A stretch of 64,000 nucleotides of DNA from Castanea sativa (Eukaryota > Streptophyta > Magnoliopsida > Fagales > Fagaceae): contig NC_134017.1 of the NCBI RefSeq assembly GCF_040712315.1, positions 56,232,636-56,296,635 of the forward strand, read 5' to 3'. The position numbers and the translations under genes were made by a program. The notes beneath the pieces were generated by a model that saw only the letters and a program-made list of their open reading frames with translations, was not told the origin of the DNA and did no database searches. Of the stretch, positions 1 to 13,919 are shown piece after piece. Positions within the stretch are counted from its first letter, which is position 1; every line of letters begins with the position of its first letter.

Positions 1-112
1 TGGGATTAAACATTTTCACTAACTCCTCATCTTCCACATTCACTCCCACATCTTTACATTTATGTTATAAAATTTATTCATTTTAATTATTTAATATTAA
101 AATGTTTCAACA
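1..112 (-). repeat. Copia 3' LTR, partial (U3 start only)
   Basis: Near-identical to 5496-5607, with a few substitutions. The LTR begins at 112 on the minus strand with TGTT and runs off the left edge of the window. It is directly abutted at 113-122 by a polypurine tract read on the minus strand as GAGTGGGGGAT, as expected upstream of a 3' LTR. Confidence 0.85.
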
Positions 113-706
113 ATCCCCCACTCATTTTAATATTAAATTTTTAGTTAAAGAGAGATTACCAGGCAAAGATGGGTCGCTATGCATCATGAAGGTGTGCTCT
201 GCATTGAACCTTCACTTAGTAAAATAATGATCTCAACTCTAGAGTCGTAGTGGTCTCCAACTTGAACTAGGACTGCTTTAGGGAAATTAAGCGTCACTGC
301 TTACACATAACAACCCAGGTGTTGACATGAGCATTTATAGCTAGCACTTTACGGCCATGTGCTGATCCCGGTTTCATGAGTGTATTTGAGATTAAGTCCA
401 AATCTCATAGGGAGCGGCCCCACCCCCACACTCACATAGGTGAAATTTTTTCAAGGGTGCTCCTGTAATTCTGACACCCCACTCATACGAGCTACAAATT
501 TCATTAAGAGCTTTTTACTCAACCTCTCCACATTACAGGATAAATGCACTTACATTATAGGGATTAGCAATTAAAAAATTATTTACAAAATAAATAATTA
601 ACAAAATTAATTGTGCATTTCTTACGACCATCATATGATTTGTTTTTCTAATTGAACTCAATTCTCAAGATCTCTGGTCTTTGGGTTGGGTATCTTTATA
701 CATGGC
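113..706 (-). other. Copia 3' non-coding segment with polypurine tract
   Basis: About 600 bases lie between the end of the RNase H frame (707) and the 3' LTR. No reading frame is visible. The polypurine tract that primes plus-strand synthesis is at 113-122 on the minus strand. The segment is long for a Copia 3' leader but otherwise unremarkable. Confidence 0.6.
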
Positions 707-3404
707 TCATGATTCTATGGATTTTAGTCCCATCCCCCTCGATGTATTCCAAACTCTATCTTTTGCCAAGGCCTTGGTAAATGGATCTGCAAGATGATCA
801 TTAGATTTAATATAATCCACAGTTATGATGCCAGTACTCAAATAAGATCACACGGTACTGTGCTTTCTTCTTATAGATCTGGATTTACCATTGTAATAAC
901 GATTTTTAATTCTACCAATTGCAGCAGTGCTATCACAATGAATTAATATAGGTGGAATTGGCTTTTCCCAAAGTGAAATTTCATATAACAAATCTCTAAG
1001 CCAATTTTCCTCTTCACTAGCTGAAGCTAATGCTATTAATTCAGTTTCCATTATTGAATTAGCAATTATTGTTTGCTTTTTAGATTTCCAACAAATGGCA
1101 CAACTACTTAAGGTAAAAATATAACCAGTGGTAGAGAGAGAATCACCTAACAAAGTATTCCAATTGGCATCACTAAAACCTTCAATCACAGCAGGGTATT
1201 TTTTATAAAACAAGCCATAACTTTTGGTACCAATTAAATATCTCATGACTGGCTCAATAGCTAGCCAATGATCTTTACTAGGCTTGCTAGTAAATCTGCT
1301 TAGCACTCCTACTGCATATGCAATGTTAGGTCTAGTACAATCAGTAGCATAATGCAAACTACCAATGATACTAGCATAATCCTTTTGATTAAAAATTTCA
1401 TCATCATTATTCACAGGAAATAAATGAACACTAGAATCAAAAGGAGTAGCTACATTTTTGTGATCATAAAAATTATATTTTCTCAATATTTTATCAACAT
1501 AATGTGATTGATCAAGATATATTTCATCACATGTTTTTGTAATTTTCATGCCCAAAATAAAACTAGTCTCACCAAGATCTTTTATATCAAAATGGTTTTT
1601 AAGCATATTTTTTGTCTCATTTATAACATGCATATTTGAGCCAAAAATCAAGATATCATCCACATAGAGGCTAATAATAACATGTAAATTATTCCATGAT
1701 TTAGAATAAATACATTTATCACATTCATTTGATTTATAATCATTCTCAATCATGCAAGAATCAAACTTTTCATGCCACTGCTTAGGTGCTTGTTTTAAGC
1801 CATATAGGGATTTAGTTAGTTTACATACCTTGCTTTCTTGTCCAGGCTCTACAAAACCTTCAGGTTGATTCATATAAATCTCTTCCTCTAGGTCCCCATT
1901 TAGAAAATCAGTTTTTACATCCATTTGATGAATTTTCAAATAAAAAATTGCAGCAATAGCAATTAACAATCTAATAGATGTAATTCTTGTTACCGGAGAA
2001 AATGTATCAAAGAAATCAAGATTAGCTTTTTGTTTAAAGCCTTTTGCAACAAATCTAGCTTTAAACTTATCTATTGATCCATCCGGTTTCAACTTTTTTC
2101 TAAGGACCCATTTACAACCTGTGGTCTTACAACCCGGTGGAAGATCTACTAATTTTCAAGTTTTATTAGAAATTAGAGATTCCATCTCATCATTTACAAC
2201 CTCTTTCCAAAAAATAGCATCAGGTGATGTTAAAACCTCTTTTAAATTTTGGGGATTTTCCTCAATATTAAAAACATAATAATCAGGACCAAAATCCTTT
2301 TCAACTCTAACTCTTTTACTTCTTCTAGGTTCCATTTCAAGATTTTCTTGATTTTGTAGATGTGAAGTAGAAGAACTAGGTTGTGACAAAATATTTTCTT
2401 TACCCCCACTATTTTTCAATTTAAAAGGAAATTTTTCTTCATGAAAAATTGTATCACCGGATTCAAAAATTATTTTGTTTTCAAGATCAAAAAATCTATA
2501 GGCTGCACTATTAAATGCATAACCAAGAAAAGCACAGGTTGTAGCTCTTATACCTAATTTAGGTATTTTAGGGTCAGTAAGCCTTACATAAGCAAGACAA
2601 CCTCATACTCTCAAATATCCCAAATTTGGCTTATGTCCTTTCCACATCTCAAAAGGTGTGGTGTGTGACTTTTTATGTGGCACCCTATTTAAAACATGAC
2701 ATGCAGTTAAAATAGCTTCATCCAAAAAATGTAAAGGTGCACCAGATTCAATTAACATGGCATTTGTTAACTCAATTAAAGTTCTATTTTTTCTTTTAGC
2801 CACACCATTAGAAGCAGGTGAATATGGTGCAGTAGTTTCATGAATAATTCCCAAAGACTGAACAAATAAGTTGAATGCACTTAATTCATACTCACGGCCT
2901 CTATCACTTCTTATTCTTTTTATTTTTCTACCGAATTGATTTTCAACTTCCTTTAAAAAATCTTGAAATTTTTCAAAAGCATCACTTTTATTTTTCAACA
3001 AATAAATAGTTGTATATTTTGAGAAATCATCAATAAAAGTGATAATATATTTATTTCCTCCACGAGTTAAAATTCCCTCAAATTCACATAAATCGGAGTG
3101 AATTAACTCAAGCAATTCGGTATTTCTTACAACACTTTTATGAGGCCTTTTTGTAATCTTAGCTTGACTACAAGTTTCACATTTTTCAAAATCTTTTGAC
3201 AGTCTTGGAATTAATCCTAAACTACTCATGATTCCCACATATCTACTATTTATATGACACAAACGAGCATGCCAAAAATTAATAGAAGAAAGCATATAAA
3301 CTGAACTGGTAGATGCTTTATTATTCTCAACATTCAATTTAAACATTCCATCACAAGCATAACCCTTGCCCACAAATAATCCCTTTTTAGTGATTACATA
3401 ATTA

Positions 3405-3425
<21 letters not shown>
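707..3425 (-). pseudogene. Copia pol: integrase, reverse transcriptase, RNase H (broken)
   Basis: One minus-strand frame runs through four segments: 2603-3415 (GAG-pre-integrase and integrase core), 2420-2602 (integrase tail), 2156-2419 and 848-2092 (RT and RNase H). It continues past 848 to a natural TGA at 707-709. Visible motifs are the integrase HHCC finger, HSDLCEF and RSDRGREY (first two catalytic Asp), the RT motif YVDDILIFG, and RNase H FSDANW and HCDSTAAI. Three in-frame TGA stops break it at 2603-2605, 2156-2158 and 848-850. The first two sit where family members have Trp, the last where an Arg is usual. The third integrase catalytic residue, normally Glu in NGVAERKNRTL, is Lys here. 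The frame joins gag only through a 2-bp deletion near 3425. Domain calls are secure. Confidence 0.93.
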
Positions 3426-4667
<1,242 letters not shown>

Positions 4668-4687
4668 GTGTTCAATCTCCTTAAAAT

Positions 4688-5607
4688 TGTTGGTGCAAAC
4701 ACAATGATAATGGAAATAACACGAAGAGAAAATAAATAATACTTCTGAATTTTTTATTAATTTAAAGAAAGAGATTACACAACACTATTTGGACTGAGGC
4801 GCAACACTCGCTCTCTTTAAGGAGATTCAAGCTCTTGGTTGGCTAAACTTTATAACCGGTGCAGACCGTCTCTGACTTGTCTCCCCTATGATACAACAGC
4901 CCAACAAGTGTTGTATGACTAGAACAACCTCTACACAAAGTGTTCAAGCCCAAAGCTCAACTAGAAAGAGCACCCTTCCTTGCTAAGAATATCTCTATTT
5001 TTTTTTTAGCGTATATTGCAATCACTTGGATTGTGTTTGAATGGGTCTATTTATAGGCTCAATGGGCCTCACGAAATTATTACCCAAATTAATCTGATTA
5101 ATTAGGTCCATTATTCTAATATAGTGGGTGTTACAAGATTAATTTTGGATATTATTCTGATGGGCTAGAGTTACACAATTAATGGTGAGATAAGGAGTTT
5201 TCTGAATAATGAAAGGCCCAAACGGATAGTCCATTAAGTAGGTTAATGGCTCATTATTTTCCATAATAAAAATGGAATATTAATTCGGGCCATTTACTCA
5301 CCAACGGATATGGTAATTACTCTGAATGGGCTGTCAAGTAGGAGGATCTAAGGTGCTGATTCATTTCCAAATTTGACACCTCCACCCTTCACCTCCCCCT
5401 TGCGCACGTATCTGGCCCAATATTTGAGACAATTCATGTTAGCCCATTAATCACCACAATTAAAAAGAACAAAATAGTCTCTCTCCTTTTCAATGTGGGA
5501 TTAAACATTTTCACTAACTCCTCATCTTCCACATTCACTCTCACATCTTTACATTTATATTATAAAATTTATTCATTTTAATTATTTAATATTAAAATGT
5601 TCCAACA
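4688..5607 (-). repeat. Copia 5' LTR, complete (920 bp)
   Basis: Boundaries are set by the terminal TGTTGG (4688-4693) and CCAACA (5602-5607), with homology of 5496-5607 to the left-hand copy. Read on the minus strand it carries a TATA box at 5048-5055. A TTTATT at about 4753 reads as an AATAAA-like signal toward the LTR end. The bases just inside the LTR do not match the usual initiator-tRNA-Met primer binding site, so the primer is unclear. Confidence 0.85.
5048..5055 (-). promoter_or_regulatory. TATA box of the Copia 5' LTR
   Basis: The minus strand reads TATAAATA, about 380 bases upstream of the gag ATG and inside the LTR, where U3 should carry the promoter. The motif is seen directly; its use as a promoter is inferred. 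Confidence 0.5.
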
Positions 5608-5932
5608 AATGCTAAAACTACAAATTTTTTACAAATTGTTGATGCGGTGAGTAGTTATTGACAAATAAAATAGTGATATCAATGGTAAGCTTAAATGAGA
5701 ACCAATATAATTTATCACCTCAACAATTTGTAAAAAGGTTTGTGGTTGTAGCATTGCTTTTGTTCAAAAACAAAATTAGGGAAAAAAATTGTAATGAGCA
5801 TTTTTGTTATTGCTTTGTTATTTCCTCTTCTTCTTCGGAAATTGTAATCTCAATTAGAATACAGCAAGCTTTTGAGATGAATTTAAAAATTACATTTATG
5901 AAGTTACTTTTTTTTTTCTTCACTTAGAATCC
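5608..5932. other. Non-coding flank of the Copia element
   Basis: AT-rich sequence between the Copia LTR and the foldback element. AATGC (5608-5612) would be the target-site duplication on this side. Nothing else is recognisable; the reading frame across 5658-5927 has no similarity I know. Confidence 0.4.
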
Positions 5933-6528
5933 GTTTGGTTGGGGGATGGAAAAATTGAAGAATTGAGAAGGAGATGGAAAAATTAGAGGATAGAAGAGAT
6001 TTTAGTTTTTTCCCATAATATTTTTTTGGGGTGGAAAAGAAAATAAAAGTAAGAGACTAGAAAATGTAGATTATTTAAATTTACTCCTATGCCCCTAGTA
6101 CCAAGAAGGAAAAAAAAAAGTAGTAGTATATAAGAAAAAATGAAACTAAAAGTTAAGGCAAAAAATAAGAAAACAAAAATATAAAAATGTAACATACCTA
6201 AAAGGGAAAACAAATGCAACATTTAAATGGGGGAGAGCAAATGGGTAATTTTCCATTGAACCCACCCCTCCCCCACTTTTCTCCTCAATTTGTGGAGAAA
6301 ACTATATTCTTTGATAATTCTTAAGTAGTTTCGGAGTAGTTTTCTAAGCTCTAACATGAGGAGTGGGCCCTACACATGGGACACACTATAGGCCCCACCC
6401 TTATATGAGAGCTTGGAGCAATTTTCCGGGCTATCTAAATTTTTTCAATTTTCTCTCAAATGGTTGGCCTAAAGAGAAAACTCCTAAATCCCACCATTTT
6501 CTTTCCTCCCTCCCCTCCCCAACCAAAC
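5933..6528. mobile_element. Foldback/MITE-like element with GTTTGGTTGGGG termini
   Basis: Ends are GTTTGGTTGGGG at 5933-5944 and its exact complement at 6517-6528, with further purine-rich to pyrimidine-rich complementarity inside (GGATGGAAAAAT versus the TTTCCTCCCTCC side). There is no coding capacity. Only the right part of this element recurs in copy B (36570-36930), so the left breakpoint of the segmental duplication lies inside it. No target-site duplication could be assigned with confidence. Confidence 0.55.
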
Positions 6529-7159
6529 ACCATATTCTCTTCTCCTCGCATTTCACGCCAACCATACGTATCGTTAAGAACATGAAGGATAAAAGAAAAT
6601 TATTACAAATGAAATGACACAAAGTTTACAGACTTGACCCCTTTAACAATCAAGTTAAAAAGACAAGGAATGTTGTGCAAAACAAATCAAACACATCCAA
6701 ATTCAAAACCCAGCACTATCTTTTTGTCTACTATCTATTCTACTATTCTCCACCAAACTTCTCCAGCAAAAAAATAAAATCAAAAGCATCATCAAACGAT
6801 ACACTTTGTGAAAAAAAAAAAAAAAAAAAAAAAGACCAAAACAAGAACAACTATGTGAATATTATCCTTGACAAGTCCACTAGAAATCGTAGTAATAAAC
6901 TGCTTCTTAAGATTCCTCATGTGGCAGTCTATTCCCATACCCTTATTAATTATGCTACTTTTTGGGTTGTAGATCATAACATTATTTAATAGTTTTTCTA
7001 ATCAATTAGTTATACCTCAAGTATGAAGTTTCCTTTATTAGTGGTGATTGGAGTGTTGTGCTAAATTGGGAGACACTTTAGATTCTTGAAATTTGTAACC
7101 CTTGAATGTCCCAGATGTAGATTTGTTGTTGGGGTTGCATTTCTTAGGAGGACTGTGAC
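6529..7159. other. Non-coding start of copy A
   Basis: AT-rich, with an A-run at 6811-6832. Collinear with 36931-38654 of copy B apart from the solo LTR there. The empty target site of that solo LTR is TAGAT at about 6969-6973. No gene is visible; the minus-strand frames at 6431-6622 and 36824-37015 are paralogous non-coding frames. Confidence 0.6.
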
Positions 7160-7335
7160 TTTATGTTGATAGGAGGCTTCGGTTTGAATTGTTCAAGCAC
7201 ACGCCTTTGATTGTGAAATGGTAGACCTTGGTGGTTGAGACATGGAGAGTTGGATTGGATTTTCCTTTGAGGTGAGGTCATGTTCTTTTCAAAAGCCAAT
7301 TGTTACAATATTTGATTTTATTTTTCTCTAAATAA
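7160..7335 (-). promoter_or_regulatory. PLA1-promoter-like repeat (copy A)
   Basis: Similar to 36140-36350, which lies directly upstream of the PLA1 gene, and to 38655-38828. Shared blocks include TTTGAATTGTTCAAGC, a stretch around ACGCCTTTGA, and TCATGTTCTTTTCAAAAGCC followed by CTAAATAAAGTATATCA. No PLA1 coding sequence follows on the minus strand (to the left), so this is a promoter fragment separated from its gene, or a repeat co-opted upstream of PLA1. Confidence 0.6.
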
Positions 7336-8124
7336 AGTATATCATAATATATAATATATAAATATATATTATATAAGACCAATGGCGGCTAATATACAAT
7401 TTTTTTTTTTTTTTTTTTTTTTGCCTTTAAAATGGCTGCTAAAATTAGTATACTTTGACCTTTCAAAAAAATTATTAATATAGATTATATATTATATGTA
7501 AAATATCATACAACATAATATCAGATAATATGTCATATATAAGATCAACGGGCCATGTAGGGATAGACCCTGCGAGGCGAGGCTCCCTGAGTCCAAGAAA
7601 TTTTTTGTTTTTTAAATATTTTCTGAAATTTTTGGTACTTAGCTTCTTTCCCCATTTTTTAAGCTTCAGTCACTAAGTCCACCACCAGTGAGATACTATC
7701 AAAGTCGAACTCGCTATCTTTGCATCGCGTTTCTTCTTTTTCTTCGTCCTCTCTTGCTCTTTGCCATTGTTTCTTTCCTTTTGCATTTCTACCTGCTAAG
7801 AAACCAATGGATTTTGCTGCCAAGAGCCAACTTCTACTATTTTTCTTCTTAAATTTCCTTTATTTTACTTTTTTTTTTTTTTTTAAATGCTGAGAAACCA
7901 ATGAGTTTACTGTCAACCACCAACTCTATTTCATCTTAAAAAAGCAAACTTAATGGGCTGACATTGGACAAGTCTTCAGCCTTCTCTATTTTTCTAATTC
8001 ATGAATAATTTGGACATGTTTGCATAAAAAAATTAAGAAAATAGATTTTAATTAAATATATTAATTTATATAAGTTGAATATATGTCTATATAGTATATA
8101 CACAATTTTTTAGGGATCATTGAG

Positions 8125-8163
<39 letters not shown>

Positions 8164-8865
8164 CTATGGTAATTCTGAAACAGTATACTGGTACTGCATT
8201 GACTCTCTCTTCCAAAACCTTAGAACTCTCCTCCTCTCCAATTAGCCTAATCAACCCAGCCTAACAAGCAATTGCTCAACTCAAAAACTTAACAAATACA
8301 AAAAATAATGATACCAATATATATTTTTTTTTGTGCCTATACTCCGGTTCCCCTTAATTTGAAATTCTGAGTCTATCCCTAGGCCATGGCTACTAATATT
8401 GATATATATACTACTTAGTGGGTTGTTTCAGTCAAAGACAAATATGGAAGACGTCCTGCAAAGAAATAGCTCAATGCCAGAAGTTCAATTCATGTTCTCA
8501 ACCCATGACCATCGAAAGATGGTCGCATTCAATGATAAATTTGAATATTCAATCGTAAGATTCTACAAAATTATTGAATAACTACTAATAATAAATATAT
8601 ATATATATATATAATTATTAAAATATTTCATCTATATGCTTGTTTGGTTAAGGCTCGTGAGAGAGACATGGTTCATATTACTTGTTCCATAATTTACAAA
8701 ATTAGAGGTTACCTACCTCAATGTGACAATTGGAGAATATTCAAACGTTGACCTTATGGAGCAACTAGTTCTAATTAAAATTTGAAATGAGTGCAGTGTG
8801 CACCTATTGACACTTCTTTCTAGGGATGGAAGGGGGCGGGGCGAGTTTGGGTCATGGAGGCCCTG
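7336..8865. other. Non-coding DNA of copy A with T-runs and a TA microsatellite
   Basis: Holds a T-run at about 7401-7422, a TA microsatellite at 8127-8163 and no supported gene. In copy B the matching TA tract has shrunk to a few units (39630-39640). 8640-8865 is also shared with the divergent relic at 62900-63050. Confidence 0.6.
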
Positions 8866-11391
8866 TGTCACACCCCAAACCCAAAAGACTCCCAAGCATG
8901 AGAAAATATCTCAAAGGTACCTGTTGATTTTTCCTTTTTGGAAATTCAATCTATAATTCATTATCAAAGTACCAATATCAAGAATTATTATAAAAATTTC
9001 ATTAATGATACTCCCAAAGTAAGTCAAAACTCTATGCAATAATTACAAGGACCATTGGCTATAAAAGAATGGAAGTCTGAATAAATACAATTACATATCA
9101 TTAACTTGTCCCATCAGTGAAAATAAAGTTATAACCACTGTTAGATATAAAAGAATTAGTCAAGCTTATTCTAGTGTGTTCATCTAATGAGCAACATAAC
9201 AAAAGTCCAGCCTTCATCAGTAGTTGGTCTAACTACTACTAGCCACAAAAACCTGTCTCAAAATGATCGTTGCCTACTCTGAAAAGTTTGTAAAAGAATG
9301 GGATAGGACATAGCTCAGTAAGTAGCATAATTAATATAGGTGGGGAAAATGCAAGTTTCATGATAATGAGTATTTTACAAAACATACTATAATTTGGAAA
9401 TTTCCATTTAATTTATGCAAAATCAAAATCATTAATCCAACAGGAATGAAAGAAATAACATAGTAATAAGCTTCCCAAAATAACTATGAAACTATATTTT
9501 ATTCATTGTGAGCCACAAAAATGTCCAATACCATCTCAAAACCTAAAACCTCACTCAAGGTGCAACCAAGACATCATGCCGCCACAAACAGGTCGGAACC
9601 CAAACACACTGGCATGATATGCACCTCTTTTGGCATGTGGTTTATTGGCACTGCCTAGCCTCACCCACACCCACACCCTCAAGGATTTAACTATCCCCCT
9701 CATGGGTAGTAGGGGATGATGCACCATGTAGTACATCTTTTGCATGTGGTCTCTTAGCCCTGCCTAGCCTCACCATTACCTGTGTCATGCAAAGTGAGAG
9801 CCTCCAACCTGGCTTGTCGTCATGAAGACGGGGTAATCACACGTCACAAAGTCGTCGTCACAAAAACAGGATAATCACACGTCACAAAGACGTTGTCACA
9901 AAAACAGGATAATCACACGTCACAAAGACGTTGTCACAAAGATGGGATAATCACCAACATCATAGCACAAGGGCAAATCCACATCAAAAACTCACAAGTT
10001 AAATGTATTCAAATACATAGTTTACTTCCAAGTAATTTCATAAGATATTTTAATAACCAAATATCCACAATAGTCTCAAAGTTCCTAAAACCATTTCTTG
10101 TCAAAAATGTTTTGCATCAACTTTCCCAATTATCAAAGCATATTTAAATTTTCCAATATATCATAAAATCCATGAATTCCGTTCTCAAGAATTTAGTCAA
10201 AGATGTTAGTATTTTCCTTGTTAACAAATCATGCATTTCTCCATATGCAATAACAAATATGATGCACCTTCAATGCCACATGCATTTTCCATAAATGATT
10301 AACAATAATAGTACAAATAGTAAATTTTAGTAAAACCATGAATAATGTTCTAAAATGGTTTTAACCATAAAACAATTGAGTGCAATAATGACTCATTTTC
10401 AAAAATCTCATTAAGAAGCCACTTACCTTGGAATCTGTAAAAGCCTTATTCTCCAATGTCCAAAGGAGATTAGCTAGAACCTAAACAATACCAAGCAAAC
10501 CTATCACGATAAGCATAAACCTTGACATTATGTCTAGTTATGAGTTAGAGATTGCTAACTAAGCAATTAATTAGGCAAGCCTAAGTATTTAATTTCATCA
10601 ATAATATATTCCACTTCCAAAGTTTTTCAACAAATTAATTTACAACACATAGACTTCAATTTGTAGACTTAAATCATTCATAGTATTTTCCTTAACATCA
10701 AAACCTCAACGCTTTATAAGTGGTTCCCACAAGATTTACACCACATCAACAAGAGGCCCATGATACCAAAAATCACAATTCCTCTAAGACTAACAATTTA
10801 AATCTTTAATTAGTTCCAAATAAACAATAAAAATTACATTCACCATCTATTTCATATTAAAAACCAAAACCCCCAAATCTTCACCATTTAGATAGCCACC
10901 ATTGTAAAAACTATAAACCCACTCATCAAATGATTTCACCAACACAAAATCCATATATATAAACACATGAATATCACTTCCAAATCTCATAAATCACATG
11001 GGTTTCATTATCAAAGCTTAGATAAAGAAAGCCTCTAGCAAAAGCATATAAACCCACCAAAAAGATTAGAAATTTTATCTCAAATAAAAGAGATTTAGAT
11101 GCCTTAGAGATTTCTAAAGAGTTTTATGGTGATCTTGCCATGAAAAGATGTTGGAGATGGTGGAGGATGAGCACCAGTGAGAGAGTGAGAGAGAGAGAGG
11201 TAGAAAGAAGTGTGTATGTGAGTGTGTTTGCAATTGTGTTTGCGAGTTAAATAAAAGAAATGAGGCACCCGACCAAGAGGTAGAGATACTTTGCATAATG
11301 TGTAGTTGAGGGGAGTGAGATAGATGGGGTCACAGGTGTGGCTCTCCAAAAATCTGATCCTTTTTTGTGGGTATTGTGTTGGGGCGTTACA
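8866..11391. mobile_element. LTR-like element, probable solo LTR of a large-LTR retrotransposon (copy A)
   Basis: Starts TGTCACACCCCAAA and ends GGGGCGTTACA, so it has TG..CA ends and an imperfect inverted repeat of the form TGT(A/C)AC(A/G)CCCC. The flanks are CCCTG (8861-8865) and CCCTA (11392-11396). In copy B the flanks are CTCTA and CCCTA. Together these point to an ancestral 5-bp target duplication CCCTA. The related sequence at 62880-63260 lacks the element, which supports insertion. There is no protein domain inside. A solo LTR of a Ty3/Gypsy chromovirus-like family with long LTRs is my best guess; a non-autonomous element is the alternative. Orientation is not determinable. Confidence 0.6.
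9818..9953. repeat. 38-bp minisatellite inside the LTR-like element
   Basis: Three to four units of about 38 bp, each containing GGATAATCACACGTCACAAA followed by GACGTTGTCACAAA. The corresponding place in copy B (41311-41394) has fewer and shorter units. Any reading frame across it is an artefact of the repeat. Confidence 0.8.
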
Positions 11392-11444
11392 CCCTATCCT
11401 TATCTCGTCTCATTTTTGGGGTGAGGAAAACCCTTACAAGATGG

Positions 11445-11501
11445 TGAACGCAAGGGGTCGTTTAAAGGAGTCACTACCTAGTTTTTGCAATAGTCTAGGA
11501 A

Positions 11502-11535
<34 letters not shown>

Positions 11536-13198
11536 CGTCCTTTCGAAGAATGACCTTTTGATCTTACTACAAAATATATAAGTTTGGAGTTAAAGTATGG
11601 TCTTGGGAAGGTGTTATGCACCCAAAACCGCCTAACAAAAGGTTCGCTTCCCATCATTGTGTCTTATGTCTTAACTCTATTAAAGGTACACTCAATACTT
11701 GTATCTAACTCATACGCACACTAGCATACATCTAGCAATCAATATGGCATCAAACATCCCTAACCATGCATCTATCATGCTTACAAACAAAGCCTACCAT
11801 ACATCTAATCATATATATCACTTCATCCTAGCATTCATCTAGCATGACATAACATTATTATCATCAAATAGCAACTTATGAATCATCAAATCATAGCAAG
11901 GATATAGGCAGCAAACACATCATATCATCATTAAAAGCATTGCATGTACACTTTGGAAACACTTAACCAAACAAGCATGTTCATCTCTATCATCAAAGCA
12001 AGACCATAAATGCATGAACATTACAAATGCATGACTTACCCTTACTTACCTTGTAGCAACTTTGCATCTATGGCATCATGCATGAGCATGTGAATGCATG
12101 TTCATATCATTGAAACAACAAAACCCTAATTCTAACATGTAAGACAAAGCAAGCAATTAAACATGTGAAACATGGACTTTAAGAGTATAAAAACATGGAA
12201 AGAAAAGCTAAAGAAAATAAACATGTGCAAGCAGAAGCAAAATAAGAGAAACAAAATTAGGGTTTTTAAGCAAGTTCATACGTACGCATGAACAAGCACC
12301 CATGCGCATAATCAAGCCTGCGTGCACAGGCAAGATTATGTGCACACAAGTTCCAACCCAGAAAACCATAAAACACAAACAAACGGAGTAAAACACTTAA
12401 ACACACATTCTAGCAACCTAATAGACTTTTAAAACATACAAAAACGTAAATCTAGGCTAGATAAACAATGTTAAAGCATATTGCAACAAGAAAGCAAGAC
12501 AAATAGAAGGATTAAAAGCATGAAAAGAGAAGAAAAGGAAAAAAACAAAGTTTGAGCTAATGCCTCAAATAAAATCTCTTCAAGCTTGATTTTTTACCGT
12601 TCCTCTTAGTCAAATCTATTCACAAACCAATAAAAAGGTGATTAGTAATATTAAACTCAAAGATCAAGGCTAGAAAATGCCATAATTAAAAGAAAATTGA
12701 CTTGAGGATGTTTTGTGAAAAACTCCCTCTTTGATTCACTATTTCTAGTAAATCTTAGTATTTTCCCGTGAGATTTTTGTGTGTTTTAAAAATATACCAT
12801 GTAAGGCTTTTTATAGTGTGAAAAAGGGTTTAGAATGATCCCCAAATGATGTGGGATTCGTTCTAAACCTCGACATAAATGTAGAAAACTTGTCTTGTAT
12901 AGTTTTTGGAATTGCTATGAGTGTGCAAGATTTGTCCTGTGTACGCATGCAAAAAGCTGTCTGTGCAGGCTGATTCTTACATGTGCAGGCTGATTCTTGC
13001 GTGTGCATAGTGAGGGTTTCCTTTGATTTTATTTTTCAAAATTTGATTTATTTGTGCATTAAAGTTATATTTTTCATTTTAACACTTCTCAAGTCAATTT
13101 AACTTTTGATTGGGCCCTAAACCAACATTGGGCTTAGAATTCAGTATTGTTGGGGAACAAGGGCCTAAGTCATATGGGATGCAAAAGCGGTGTTTACA
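11445..13198. mobile_element. Second insertion in copy A, probable LTR-derived sequence
   Basis: Absent from the paralogous sequence at 63080-63110, where the flanks are joined, so it is an insertion. It runs from TGAACGCAAGGGGTC to GGTGTTTACA (TG..CA ends). It recurs in copy B at about 42870-44610. The 5-bp flanks do not match clearly, so boundaries are good to about 10 bases. It contains a TA tract at 11504-11534 and a long CAT-rich, low-complexity middle, with no protein domain. Confidence 0.45.
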
Positions 13199-13852
13199 AG
13201 CGATTGCAGGGCAAGTCGGGTAAAGGATGAGTCGAAGATTTTTTAATATTCCTATTGAGATTATTATGACATATATTGATGAGATAAAAATTAAATATAA
13301 ACGAAAATGGCAATCATAAGAGTATTGGGAGAGAAGTAAAACACAAGTGTTTTGAAAATATAAGTCAAGTCCTTTTGGTCGATTCGCTCAGGTGGTCTTC
13401 CCTTATCTTCCCTAATGTTTAGAGTAATTCTAGTTTGAGAAAGGAGCACAGTCTGAGATTGGTTGGTAAGATATAGGGAATAGTTTAGAATTGTAAAAAA
13501 AAAAAAAAACTAAATTATATGTATAAATAAGTTAAACATATATTAAATAAAAGATGGTAAGGTGGGGTGGGTTGAACAAAACCCATCCTCGTCCCATCCC
13601 CTATTGAGGTTGGGAAAATCTGCATGGAAAATATAAAAGATAAGGAAATACAATGTCTCACAATTACTAGGATTGTTACAGAATCTTTTCGAGAAAAGTG
13701 CATTGAATATGACACTATTAAGTACATATTGAAAGTATTTATACTACACAACATTCTCAGAATGATGAACATAAACATCAACATTAACATATACATATAT
13801 ACAAACTAACAAATTAATTTTTGACAATTCATAATTTGTAGAAACCAAAAAC

Positions 13853-13854
<2 letters not shown>

Positions 13855-13913
<59 letters not shown>

Positions 13914-13919
13914 AACACA
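13855..13919. repeat. Compound (TA)n(CA)n microsatellite
   Basis: An uninterrupted TA run followed by CA units. A shorter version is at 46066-46090 in copy B. A further TA run of about 40 bases is at 14382-14421. Confidence 0.9.

Noticed and set aside
6431..6622. 63-codon minus-strand frame, recurring at 36824-37015
   Set aside because: It recurs only because both sites are in the duplicated foldback element; there is no domain and no conserved start context.
9818..9953. CRISPR-like array
   Set aside because: Units are contiguous imperfect tandem repeats without unique spacers, in a plant genome.
9893..10147. 84-codon plus-strand frame
   Set aside because: Its start is inside the 38-bp minisatellite and the remainder is low complexity within an LTR-like element.
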